Both the position numbers and the translations under genes were made by a program. A DNA stretch of 64,000 bases, taken from assembly GCA_028015205.1 (NCBI GenBank), contig JAPWFG010000022.1, positions 744,001-808,000 on the forward strand, given 5' to 3'. Below the pieces are notes generated by a model, which was not told where the DNA came from, did not search any database, and saw only the letters and a list, made by a program, of their open reading frames with translations. Origin of the DNA: Mytilisepta virgata (taxonomy: Eukaryota; Mollusca; Bivalvia; Mytilida; Mytilidae). Positions 21,101-31,399 of this stretch are shown here, piece by piece; position 1 is the stretch's first letter, and each line of letters starts with the position of its first letter.

Positions 21101-21416
21101 TTTGTTGCGTTTATCGAAATATTTATACTTCAGATAATAGGTGAAATAACGGAGTAACAGATTTTTAAAAATCAGTTTGTCAATTCCTTTTTTATACAGT
21201 ACATTGGAAAAACATGAAATTTCCAAAAACGTGTTTCTTACGGCATGTTAAAAATGAAAATATAGACAATGTTCTTTCATACAAACACATTTTTATCCGT
21301 ATATTATACCGGTATATTAAACTTCTTAATTAAGCGTCTTTTTCTACATCGACCGCGGTACTATTTGTAAAGTTAACGAGAAGTATCCATCATTTTAATT
21401 TTTTATAGTGAAATGA
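18181..21416. other. Duplicated intronic DNA without a supportable gene
   Basis: Aligns with 47820-51255 in copy B. It contains AT-rich sequence and several short ORFs. Comparing copies A and B, none of the ORFs over 60 codons shows an excess of silent changes. The segment 20400-20470 contains a short inverted repeat (ACTTTACATAAAGTCCTTCA followed by a complementary GACTTTATTAAGTTTG block). Confidence 0.45.
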
Positions 21417-22320
21417 GTGACGAAAGCAGATGTTTAGTTTGTACTCTATCTTCAGAAACAGTTGGTGGTTACGATTACCAATCTTTACAGAATTACACGA
21501 GGTAGATGAACAGGCCCAAAATTAAGACTTTGAAAAGATTGAAATAGCGATAATTACGAATCAGATGCTGATGAGTCTTTGGTTAATGTTAAACATTTCT
21601 ATTCTGACAATCTTGATTACTTAATTCAAAACCGAATTTTCAATGATTCTTGTGGATGCAAAAACTTTTATGAAGTTGCTTGTAATGGTATGATTAATTA
21701 AATTTGACAGTGTAGTTTAATTTAGGACTTTCAAGAGATGAGTTATAAATTTTCATTAAGATTGAATTGTTTATTCACATATGCACAGAATCTAACACAG
21801 AAGCTAAAAAGCCGAAGTCAAATGAAAGTCAAAATCCTAAGTGGAATTCTTCTCACATTTGTATTATTCATGACATTGAACGTAAGAAAAATTCAAGCCA
21901 TTGCAAAATCATTTGATAATGATGGTCTTCTGCCAGAGTACCAATTGCGGCTGGAAAACCTAATACAAGGGTCCCTGATTTGATTGACCGAGAAAAAATA
22001 AATGCCCTTCCCCTGACTGGTCGTAAAGAATCAAATGTTGTTGACGTCTGGTAAAAATTTCTAACATTCATGAATCATATAAAAAAGTCACAAATGACTT
22101 AAAATATGTAGTTTTAGCTTTTCAACCTTTCAAATAATATGGCATGACGTATGCCCAAAATATGGTATTAGCAAAAAACATATACTGATTTGTGTCAGAA
22201 AAAAATATCCAGAATTTTACTGACGAAAAATTGCTGGATAAACAAAAGAGGAGTTTTTACAGACAACAAAGCCAAATAAGTATAAAGGACTTCATTGAAC
22301 TTCCTGGTGAACTGAGATAG
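21417..22320 (+). pseudogene. Unidentified decayed protein-coding tract, copy A
   Basis: In changing frames this interval gives protein-like stretches that are also readable in copy B: MSDESRCLVCTLSSE from 21414, then a Ser/Asp-rich block ending in DYLIQNRIFNDSCGC (about 21550-21700). A block containing SRDEL and HIRTEFNTEAKKPK follows (best in B), then REKINALPLTGRKE (about 21985-22030), and finally a C-rich frame near 22150-22270. Stops separate the blocks in both copies. I do not recognise the family; it may be an old gene or a transposon protein. Upstream Cys pairs hint at a zinc-binding N-terminus. Confidence 0.4.
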
Positions 22321-22636
22321 TAAACTAAATTCTTTCTCTAATATCATATACTCAACAGCATAAGAAAAGCACAATTCAGTAACTCAATTTTTTTCGAAAA
22401 ATTATTTTAAGGTTTTAATTCCGATTTTCCCGATTAATGTACCCTTTAAAGATTTGTTTTTCGTTAACTTTAAATGTCGTGTTCAATCAAGCGACAAAAA
22501 AATCACTGAAGATTAAAACCAGGATTTTCCACGTGCACCACGATAACACTTAACGAAAATTAAAAATTGTTTTGGGTGTGGCGGAACAAGGAAAATCTGA
22601 AATTTCATTTGTTTTGAGAATTTAGTGTTTTGAAAT

Positions 22637-22855
22637 GCCATGACCAAGCACAGAAGAAGGACACTAGGCTGTAGGTATGCTTCGTGCTGGACTTTCAACT
22701 CGGATTGTGGCAAATGACTTTAATTGTCACCACAGCACCATTGTCCGTCTAAACCAGCGTTTTTTGGCCACAAATTCGGTGTCAGATAGACCCATGCCTG
22801 GTGCACTAAGAATTGACATTTCCTTGGTCGCCGTGACGTTATTTTTTAGATGATA
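22637..22855 (+). pseudogene. Tc1/mariner-like transposase N-terminal fragment, copy A
   Basis: A degraded version of the frame at 53136-53363: an N-terminal helix-turn-helix (VGMLRAGLSTRIVANDFNC then STIVRLNQRFLATNSVSD) typical of Tc1-family transposases. Here the third codon is a stop (ATGCCATGA) and the frame is disturbed. The DDE catalytic domain is absent in both copies. Confidence 0.7.
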
Positions 22856-23096
22856 ACTTTTATAACCGAGTCAATTTGACGGGCATTAACGTGTTAGAAT
22901 TTAGTAAGGTATATTTTTTTACATGAATTTTATGTAATAAATATTTATTTTCTTGGTGCGTTTTTTTAGGTTGTTGAGTATATATAGAAAGAGAGGGAAC
23001 ATGATTCTTTCGCCATATCTATATATGTACACATTTATTTAAGTAGAATAAATTGCAAACCTTATTAACAAATTCGTTGCAGCTATGATAGTGATA

Positions 23097-23408
23097 GTGA
23101 CTTGTCTGACATGATTATTCATTGATTTGTTACAGAAATTACTAGTATTTAGCAAAATTTAAAAATAATAGAAATACTAAGGGTTCATTCCTTGTATTGC
23201 ACATGGTAGATCTCCTTAGCTGAAATTAGGCTTCCTATTTCGGTATTTTTGGTTGAGTACTTCTTGTTTAATATAAGTTTGGTTTTCGGTCTTCCAAATG
23301 TTTCGATTTTAATGCTGCTGATGAGAGGTAACCCCTTGAAATGCGTCGTATACAGCATAGTATAAATTTACTATATCTAATATTAGTATATTTGGATTGT
23401 TATTTTAT
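23097..23408 (+). mobile_element. Truncated copy of the direct-repeat element
   Basis: Matches the right part of the element at 36967-37395 from ACTTGTCTGACATGATTATT to the fixed end GGATTGTTATTTT. It sits exactly where copy B instead has 1.36 kb (53650-55008) including more of the RT1 element, so it is an A-specific replacement of, or insertion next to, the RT1 remnant. Confidence 0.65.
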
Positions 23409-24150
23409 CACTCAACAATTCCTGTCTTGGGAATTTATTACATCTCATCTATCCCAATGAGCTTGAAATTAAGGATACCACAGACACTGCCAAGGCTGCA
23501 TCTTATCTTGACCTCCACCCCGAAATTGACACCAGAGGAAGGTTGAATACAAAACTGTACGACAAACGGGATGACTTTGACTTTCCAATCGTCAGCTTCC
23601 CATTTTTGAGCGGCAATATTCCAGAAGCGCCGGAGTATGGAGTATATATTTCACAACTCATACGTTCTTCCAGAGCTTCTGAGATGTACATTGGCTTCCT
23701 GGACAGAACCCGGCTCCTGACAGAAAAGTTGCTCAGACAGGGTTATGTTCCTCCAAAGTCATCCTTATTAAAGTTTCATGGACGTCATCATGACTTGGTT
23801 GACAGATATGAAAAAACCGTTTCCCAAATGAACAGGGGCCTGTTCCATGGATGTTATCCCTTCCTCATACCGGATTTGAAGCATGGTGGATGTCCTGCAG
23901 GACGCAGAGACTGCTTACTCTTCCGGAGCACCTGAGTCTAACCCAGTTTTTTTTTGGGTCCATGTTGTTCATATGTTTTTAGTTTTTAATTGTAATGCAC
24001 ATATTGTTTTGGTCTTGTCTTCGTTGTTCTCCGGAGTTTGTCAGTTGTTTCGATTTTTCCCACCTTCAAATATCCCTTTTGGTATTTCTTGGCTGTACTT
24101 ATAACTGTTGTAACACATTAAATAGCCATTATCGCAACCCGTCCTATGCC
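23409..24150 (+). mobile_element. Reverse-transcriptase remnant with 3' tail, RT1 variant, copy A
   Basis: Codons from 23543 read the C-terminal RT block (LYDKRDDFDFPIVSFPFLSG) and a GRHHDLVDRYEKTVSQM block, then a tail with TCTCCGGAGTTTGTCAGTTG. It is the truncated partner of 54566-55790 in copy B. The tail differs from the 16230/46156 type, so at least two RT1 subtypes exist here. Confidence 0.8.
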
Positions 24151-24223
24151 ACGGTAAATAAACCAATAAAGAATTGGCCCTATCGCCTATTATTTGTAAG
24201 ATTTATATGTAAGAACTACTTAC

Positions 24224-24955
24224 CTGGTTTGTTAATGTAGGTAAGGAATACATCACTGCTTCAAACTTCCCTTCGGATATGTTTACTTCTATATGGTGTA
24301 GTAAAGCAGCCCAGTCCCCTAGAGAGGTATCTCGACTGGAAATTAGAAAAAGTGCTCTCCTCTTGTCCAAACCTTCCACAGGACCCATTTCGTTTTCTAT
24401 CTGAGAACGAATTTCTTTTAATACATTATCCTTTTTTCTTCCATCAAACTGAGCATTGTCAATGTCATTGTCAATTTTGGACCTGACAAAACAAAACGGC
24501 TTTCCGAGCTTATCTAGTTCACCCACTAACCAACAGTCGTCTTCGCTAATTACGTTTTCAAAGAAAATGAAAAAATAATCATATTGGTTGATTTTCATTT
24601 CATCAATATATTTTTCTTTTGGAAATTTTAAAGTACCAACTCCAGGTAAGTCATAGAAAGTTACTTTGGGATTTAAGGGATTTTCGTATGCAGTTGGTTT
24701 TTGTGTTGTATTTCCAGATGCGCACCTTGCAAACCCTGGTTCATCAGGTCCAACATCTCGCATTTTGTTTATGAATGTGGATTTTCCAGTCGCACTTCTG
24801 CCTGTTATAGCAAACAGGACATTTTCTTGCTTCCACTTGTTTATGTTTTCTTCCAAATATTTCTTTAGCGCGGCAGGTCCTTCATTTTCTGCAATTTCTT
24901 GTAGCTTTTTTGAATCGTAATTGTGTGATGCTTGCTTAGTTTGGCGTTGACCCAT
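24224..24955 (-). CDS. IRG-type GTPase, exon 1 (G domain), copy A
   Basis: ATG at 24955 opens 244 codons ending exactly at CAG before the consensus donor GTAAGT, phase 0. G1/P-loop: GRSATGKS at residues 52-59. G3: DLPGVG at 102-107. G4-like: RSKID at 158-162. SSR at 206-208 lies at the G5 position. A Thr pair at 83-84 fits the switch I area. Spacing and sequence match immunity-related (interferon-inducible) GTPases. The N-terminus MGQRQT has Gly2 and Thr6, a good N-myristoylation signal that would anchor the protein to membranes. IRGs remodel membranes around intracellular pathogens in vertebrates; the role of bivalve members is inferred. The frame runs six codons beyond the donor into intron, so an unspliced reading would give a false 250-residue protein. 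With the exon at 16927 the product is about 403 residues. Confidence 0.88.
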
Positions 24956-25159
24956 TGTAGTCCAAAGGCTTGTGAATAAAGTGTCAATAGTGTAGCCGAA
25001 TGGAGAATCTTTTTATCTTATGACAATGTAAAACTGCGAGAGGTCTTCCGAACGTTTTTTTGGAGGGAAATTTTACGAGCATCTAACCGACGTGCGGTGA
25101 TATCAGAATTTATGAAACCTGTCAAGAGATGTATAAATGCGCACAGAATTAGAAAATTT
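24956..25159 (-). other. 5' flank of the copy A GTPase exon
   Basis: Conserved with copy B (57502-57690). On the minus strand an acceptor-like TTTATTCACAAG lies 13 nt before the ATG, so the first coding exon could have an upstream 5' UTR exon. No TATA box that I would defend. Confidence 0.35.
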
Positions 25160-26330
25160 AAATTACACTAAAAATCTGTACTGTCGGAATCGACAGTGAT
25201 CCCCGCAACCTCTGTAAGTAGTTGGGTTACTTACCTATAGTCAAACAGATAAAACCTTATTCAAATCTAAAAATAGTATGCAATCATTCTATCAAGAAAT
25301 TAAATCAATAAACCCAATAAAAAATGGAAAAAACTTAGTTCAAAAGCTTAAACTGACATTTTTTTTTAATTTGACCTGAGTGAGCCCCCAGTTGAAAAAT
25401 CGATATTCTTAATCCTAAACTAACTAAATATAGTTATAGGACAATACTATATATAAGAAAAATGAAAAAATTGTAAAATTAAAGAGAAATTAAGGTCACA
25501 AGCTTAAATTGAAATTTAAAATTTCGACCGTTCTGGACCCAAATTTTAGAAAATTAAAATTCTAAAACCTTATTACACATCTGCATATGATGTTTGACAA
25601 TACTGTATCGAAACTGAAATGAAATGCATAAATTGTCACAACCTTAAATTGATAGTTTTTAAAAATTCTACCCTTGTTGGCCCAAGTTTTAGAACATCAA
25701 AATTCTAAAACATTATCGAGCATCTGCATATAGTGTATGACAATATCGTATAGAAATAAAACGCATAGATTGTCAAATGAAAGAGGAGTTTAGGTCACAA
25801 GTAAATGGCCGTTTTTCAAAATTCGATCCCTGTTAGTCCAAATTTTAGAAAATCAAAATTCTAAAACCTTATTGCGCATCTGCATATGGTGCATGACAAT
25901 ACTGTTTTGACATAAAATGCATAAATCGTAAAATAAAAGAGGAGTTTAGGTCGGAAGTTTAATTAAACCGTTTTTTTAATTCGTCCCCTGTAGGGCCCAA
26001 TGTTAGAAAATCAAAATTCTAAAACCTTATTGCGCACCTGCACATGCTGCATGAAAATACTGCATTGACATAAAATGAATCAATTAAAAAATGAAAGACG
26101 AGTTTAGGTCACATGCTCGAATTCCAAATTTCAACCCCTGTGGGACCATTGTTTAGAAAATCAAAACCCTAAACCTTATTGCACATCTACAGGTAGTATG
26201 CAACCGTTCTTTGTAGAAATTATATCCCTAAACCCAAAAGTAAAGAAGGACTTGATATTACAAAAAGACAATCGCTATATCCCAGAATTTTCTTCGAAAG
26301 TGCGGGGATAAACATTTCATCTTTTGTTTC
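25160..26330. repeat. Array of about 150-bp repeats, copy A (five clear units)
   Basis: Units share AAAATTCTAAAACCTTATT (near 25557, 25695, 25855, 26014 and, degraded, 26165), then a GCATCTGCATATG-like block and ACATAAAATGCATAA-like text. The array is preceded by a hairpin (CTGTCGGAATCGACAG, 25181-25196) and ends near TTCGAAAGTGCGGGGATAA. Copy B has four such units (57720-58660). Family unknown; no ORF. Confidence 0.75.
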
Positions 26331-28540
26331 GTATCTTAATTGCTAGTCAGTCAAATAACTTGTCAATATAAACGTTTGGTATGCAGTGTAAACATGATAT
26401 GAACACCGATGTTCAAATCTTTGGTTGGTGTGTTGATATCGCTTGCCTTTTACAAGTAGACACACATATTCTCAGTACTTATTTTCTGACTGTAACACCA
26501 TCTCGGTGATGCATACGCATTTTAACTATAATCACGAGTGACATTAAACAACAAAGCCACAACTTATCCCAATCCAGAAGTTTTGTAATCGTGAGTTCAG
26601 TAAACAGGGAAGAGTTGGTTTCGTATAATATTGTCCCCGTGATAGTTTGTAACACATCTCAGTTCGATATGTAATCCACATTTATCCTTAAATTAGTTCC
26701 GAAAAAAAACAGGAAAATATCATGATATCTCTTAATACTTTTCAACCTTTTGGTTTTCTACATTTTAGGCCTAGGCCTTGAGCACAACCTATGAGTCGTA
26801 AATCGACGAAATATGAACATCTTCTGCATCAAAATAGGTATGAAAAATGTATTAATGACATTTGGTAACATAGGTTAATAAGGGTAAGATACAGAACAAC
26901 AGTGAAATTGAAAAATGAAGAATTATCCCTGGTTAAGATTGTCACAAGACTCGTCTTGAAAGAACGTTTGAAATCTTACCGTGGTGATTGATTCTTGTCA
27001 ATGATGAGAAATTGTGTTGCATTTAAAATGCTTTAAAACAAGTTTAATTTTCTTTACCTAATTCGTTCATGTAAATGTACATTTCAGTGAAGTGAAATCG
27101 AACATATAAAGTACATTGACCTACCTGTGTTCCTTGTAACTTAGATAATGATTAATGGCTGAAGGTTATCAACAACTCCCGGTGTTATCAGAATTGTGAA
27201 TGTAACAACGGTTCAATCATGTCAATTGATTTTTTATGTTTTAAATTTTACATTAGTTAAAACGGAGTCTATCCATATCGGATCCTTTACCCACACGTTA
27301 CAAGTTCTTCGTGATCAGGTAACGCCTCCATGCAGTAAAAACAAGGTATTTGGACCGGAGCGTGCACTAAATTACGTATCTTTTATCTGTTTAATTGCGT
27401 TATCAAAAATATGAATAGCATGTCGATACTTTGTACTTTCTATTACAAACTTGGAACATTTGTGAAAAATATAAAGGATTATTTCCTTTGTGCATAGATC
27501 TGTCCTTAGGTGACGTTTGCTCCATCAATGGCGTCATTTCATTTTTGAATTTGACCTTCCACCGCTTGGTTTGTTGTATTGATGTTCAACACTTTAGGCT
27601 AGAGAACAACTTGTGAGTCGTAGGTAGTCAAAATGTGCACTTCGTATGCAATTGGTATCAAAAATATATCAATATAACCATTTTTGATGGCAAATTAGAA
27701 ATCAAAGAACTGCTGTATAAGGAAGTATGGGTAAAAAATTAGTACATCTATAATTTGAATTATTTTTCTGGAAATTCCTTCTGATAACATATGTTGTATT
27801 CTCCACTTCATCCCATGTGTATTATATCTTAATTCGAGTCACTGTTTTTTGTACTACACACCACACATCTAAGTTTTGCTTTTTTATGATACTTATCACA
27901 TTGAATCCCTCGCATTTGACTCCTAAATAATGCAGCTGTTTGTATTACCACAGGCTTCTGTAGTATCTTCCACAGAGACATACGCTGCACAGTTGTCTTT
28001 TTTCCCAAGGCTGATGCCATGAGTCCTTCATATTCCCTATCCCATCCGTCGTATTAATTGTTCCAAGGATCATCAGTGTTATTCTGACTTTTGACCGGCA
28101 TACATGTACTGCACACGACACATCCGTCTCGTCAGCTGTAGCGATTTTTTTTGCTTCTTTCAATTTCTAAATATTATAATATGAGAAAATTTCAAACAGA
28201 TCTGGGTTCTTCATATGTTATTTCATACAATGTCCGTCCAGTTGTACTTGAGCCAATGACAATTCTTATATCCAGCATATAGCGTTATTACATAAATCAA
28301 ACCTAAAAGTAAAAACACATAGACAGGAAGATACAAATTCATAAATTTTATTTGGATAAACACTCTAAATACCTATTGTTTTATTTTTACTGAGAAAAAC
28401 ATGGGTTACAACCCTTTTATCTAGAAATGTGCCATTGATATTGATATTTCAATTTTTCTGAAAGCAGATGTTTCATTACTGCTGCTCATAACAAATGCCT
28501 AAGTTTTTATGCTGTCTTGTTTTGATTCTCGTTGTTTAGC
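26331..28540. other. Duplicated non-coding DNA with dispersed-repeat fragments
   Basis: Aligns with 58740-61040. Fragments of the dispersed repeat of 4780-5275 lie at 26745-26840 and 27590-27660. A segment of about 280 bp (27727-28005) is present only in A. The minus-strand frame 28020-27829 within it ends in a Cys-containing block (RCVVCSTKN) that faintly recalls piggyBac-type transposase C-termini, but this is too weak to call. No gene is supported. Confidence 0.45.
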
Positions 28541-28542
28541 TA

Positions 28543-28756
28543 CTGTAAATTCAGAAATTATTGCGTACATTTAATATTGCGATTTTGTTATTTTGTCATT
28601 TTAGACCAAAATGCGATTTTAATTTTTGCGATATTGAGAAAAATCCTGCTTCATTTATATAAAAAATTCCAAAATGCGAGTCTAAATTATTGCGATTACA
28701 ACCCCGTTGCATTTTCTGCAATAATAAAAACATCGCAATAATTTCCGAATTTACAG
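28543..28756. mobile_element. 214-bp MITE with TA target duplication, A-specific
   Basis: Terminal inverted repeats CTGTAAATTCAGAAATTATT and AATAATTTCCGAATTTACAG match at about 18 of 20 positions and extend inward through GCG/CGC. TA flanks both ends (28541-28542 and 28757-28758). The interior repeats ATTGCGATT words and has no intact ORF. Copy B lacks the whole 28540-30885 region. Confidence 0.88.
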
Positions 28757-28824
28757 TATATGATTTTTACTCCTTTGGTTGTGTTTTTATTGTATGTCTT
28801 TGTTTTGTTAATGTTTTAATTAAC

Positions 28825-29034
28825 GTTGTCTTTGTATTTTGGTTTTGTATAATTTGGCTGTTGTCTTTGTATTTTGGTTTTGTAGAATTTGGCTGTTGTC
28901 TTTGTATTTTGGTTTTGTATAATTTGGCTGTTGTCTTTGTATTTTGGTTTTGTAGAATTTGGCTGTTGTCTTTGTATTTTGGTTTTGTAGAATTTGGCTG
29001 TTGTCTTTGTATTTTGGTTTTGTAGAGTTTGGCC
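28825..29034. repeat. 35-bp tandem repeat, six units
   Basis: Six exact-length units beginning GTTGTCTTTGTATTTTGGTT, alternating between TATAATTTGGCT and TAGAATTTGGCT endings; the last unit has GAGTTTGGCC. Because 35 is not a multiple of three, all frames are visited. The array has no stop in one frame on each strand, which creates spurious ORFs at 28690-29025 (+) and 28767-29135 (-). A-specific. Confidence 0.92.
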
Positions 29035-29179
29035 GTTGTCTTATTCCTTTGGTATTCTATTTCCGATCTATGTCTTGATGCGTTATGTAAAATATCATAA
29101 AAAGTGTACACGATTCGAATTATGATCACTGCCATGGGACATTTCTCAAACTACTTTAATATTATGTATTGTTCTTCCG

Positions 29180-29345
29180 GAGTACTTTAGTTCACTCCTG
29201 GTTTTGATAGGAGTTCGTGTTGTTCATTGTTTTTAGTTTTCAGTGTTTATTTGTTGTGGTTGTGCTTGTGGTTGTTCATTTGTCTCCCCGAGTTTGTCTG
29301 TCTAATGGATTGCGGTTTTTGGATTGCTCCTTACGTATTTGGCTA
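29180..29345 (+). mobile_element. RT1 3' tail fragment, A-specific
   Basis: Contains CACTCCTGGTTTTGATAGGA and ends GGATTGCTCCTTACGTATTT, matching the 16230-16545 tail. No coding part is retained. Confidence 0.7.
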
Positions 29346-29689
29346 TACCATTGCTGATTGTAGTTAATTTCTCCAAGAGTATTAAAACCTTGCTATTTCA
29401 CAAGGAAACGATTTCCATGTTTTGAGATATTATTTTTCAATTATTGTTGGGTTCTTCAAAATATGCAGGTTTTCTTCCTGCGTAAAATAATGAAAATGGT
29501 GTTACATCGTAAAACTGTTTTCTTTATTCGCAGTACGTACAAAGGTCTAAGGGTTATCACGGCTATAGTGTTGACTGAAATCAACAATCTAATTATAATA
29601 ACCATTGCAAAATTCAATACCACAAAAAGCATCAGTTCTGCCATTTTATTTAAATAACTAAATATGTGTCTCCAATTATTTGAATCACG
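29346..29689. other. A-specific non-coding interval between retroelement fragments
   Basis: Two opposed short ORFs (29456-29644 and 29463-29657) overlap completely and show no domain. Nothing else is recognised. Confidence 0.4.
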
Positions 29690-30020
29690 TACACATTCTT
29701 ATATTTTTATGGATGTCATCATGAATTGGTTGACAGGTATGAAAAAACGTTTGCCAAATGACAATGGACCTGTTCCATTGATGTTGTCCCTTCCTCATAC
29801 CGGATTTTATGGGTAGCATGGCAGGTGTCCTCCTGGAAGCAGACTGCTTACTCTCCCGGAGCACCTAAGTCTACCCCCGGTTTTCTTGTAGGGTCCAAGT
29901 TGTTCATATTATTTTAGCTTTTTAAGTGTCGTCTTTGTATTGTTTTGGTCTTGTTTCGTTGTTCCCCGGAGTTTGTCAGTTGTAATCGTTTTTTTTTCCC
30001 TCTTTCGAATTCTTGACTTT
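29690..30020 (+). mobile_element. RT1 variant 3' fragment (C-terminus and tail), A-specific
   Basis: Begins with the degraded GRHH-type RT C-terminus (TTGGTTGACAGGTATGAAAA) and continues with the tail shared with 23880-24100 and 55440-55700 (CCCCGGAGTTTGTCAGTTG near 29964). It is 5'-truncated. Confidence 0.7.
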
Positions 30021-30689
30021 ACTTATAGAGATTACTTTGCGGACGAAATTTAACAAATACTGTTTAACTCTTACCAGCATCTCCATTGTATGCTCCTAGC
30101 TCTAGTTTGTATTCACTTCCAATTGAAATGTTTGTATTCTGTATACCTTTTGGGGTTTTTTTTCAAAATCCTCCAGATCAAATCTTACGATGTATTTTCC
30201 ACCAATCTCGTGGATGTGATCATTTCCTTGAAAATTTTTAAAACAATTTCAAAGATAAGTGTATTGAACTATTTAGCGATTACATATAGTAATACTGTCT
30301 ATTGTAGATGGGTAATCACACTTTAGATTTTTGACTTTGGTAAGTGTTCGCACTACTCGTGTGGATGCTAAGATCATTTAGCAGTTTTTTGCATTATTCT
30401 TCTTTTTCTAAACTGTAACATTTAATTCCTAAAGTATGATTCAACATGTTATTTATCTAGTACATTACAAACCTAGCCAAAACTAACCTCCAAATCACCC
30501 AACCCTTTATTACAATCTCTGTAGAAGTCTACGTTTCCGTCCATACGTCGTTGAATCACCTTGAATAAGGCAAATAAACCACACGTCTTGTATGATAGTT
30601 GATGCAAAATTATAGTGATACATTTAATATTTAAATAACCATTCATGTGAGTAAAAAATTAATGAAAAATATTCACTAGTAGGAGACTT
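30021..30689. other. A-specific non-coding interval
   Basis: AT-rich. The ORF at 30090-30326 has no domain or splice context. Absent from copy B. Confidence 0.4.
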
Positions 30690-30835
30690 TTGTTAAGTTT
30701 GGTTTTTGGTCTTCCAAATGTTTCGGTTTTAATGCTGTTGATGAGAGGTAACTCTTTGAAATGCGTCGTTTACAGCATAGTATAAATTTACTATATCTAA
30801 TATTAGTATCTTTGGATTGTTATTTTTCAAGAGAT
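30690..30835 (+). mobile_element. Truncated copy of the direct-repeat element, A-specific
   Basis: Matches the right-hand 145 bp of 36967-37395, from AAGTTTGG through GCATAGTATAAATTTACTAT to the fixed end GGATTGTTATTTT. Confidence 0.7.
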
Positions 30836-31291
30836 TCTGTCATGGTCAACAATTTGGAAGAACATTATTAAAGAATTCAAAGCGGTCTTAGTAGCACAGA
30901 TTCAATCAGTGTAAGGTCAAATTTTCGGCAGACTTCTTATTTGAACATTTATTTTCTATTTTTTATTTTTTCTTTTATTTTTTTGTTGTTGTTTTGTTTT
31001 GTTTTTCGCCGAAATGCTAAAACTTTACGTCCAACCTCTGCCATTTTATCCATGACACAATAAACTTCAAACCCGGATGTTTTCGCAGGATAGATTTTGT
31101 GTACACCACTATTACATGTTATCTCTGGGACGAGATACTAACAAGATAATGTAATATTAAATGCATAACATGGACATTCTAGTATGTTGATCACTAAAGA
31201 ATAAGGATTTTAGTACAGAAAAAACCAAGGACGATTTATAATTGAAATATGACATAACATAATAAGAGACATAGAACGTTAAATTAATTAC

Positions 31292-31381
31292 CTGCACAAG
31301 AATGTTCCTCTTCTGTGTCTTTCTTTCGAAATTTACAGCTGTCAGACAAAAGGTTAATGATTTTATTAGCTGCTTCACCAT
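31292..31381 (-). CDS. Candidate small first coding exon, copy A
   Basis: On the minus strand an ATG at 31381 opens 30 codons (MVKQLIKSLTF...) ending at CAG directly before a donor-like GTAATT. Copy B has the same exon (61464-61553). The two copies differ at six of 90 bases. In this frame four changes are silent and two are replacements, whereas in the overlapping open frame five of six would be replacements, which favours this frame. The exon lies upstream of the GTPase gene on the same strand, but it does not join the GTPase start in frame, so it is either part of another gene, a 5' leader exon, or chance. No domain recognised. Confidence 0.3.
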
Positions 31382-31399
31382 AAAATGTTATTCCTAAAG

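Larger units (their letters stand above)
17407..24223 (-). other. 6.8-kb intron of the copy A GTPase gene
   Basis: Bounded by AG|GTAAGT (donor, complement of 24223-24218) and AATAG (acceptor). It is packed with retroelement remnants, an unidentified decayed protein tract and a Tc1 fragment, annotated separately. The plus-strand ORF 18871-19173 has a copy B counterpart, but by my count its A/B differences are mostly amino-acid replacements, so it does not look like a constrained gene. The same caution applies to the minus-strand ORF 19510-19782. Confidence 0.7.

Noticed and set aside
24666..24920. Plus-strand ORF opposite the GTPase exon
   Set aside because: It is antisense to the P-loop region; the minus-strand frame has clear GTPase motifs.
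27829..28163. PiggyBac-type transposase C-terminus on the minus strand
   Set aside because: Only a short Cys-containing block resembles it. It is absent in copy B and has no catalytic motif.
28690..29135. Repeat proteins of 111 and 122 residues on opposite strands
   Set aside because: Both are readings of the same 35-bp DNA tandem array (28825-29034). There is no start context, domain or conservation.
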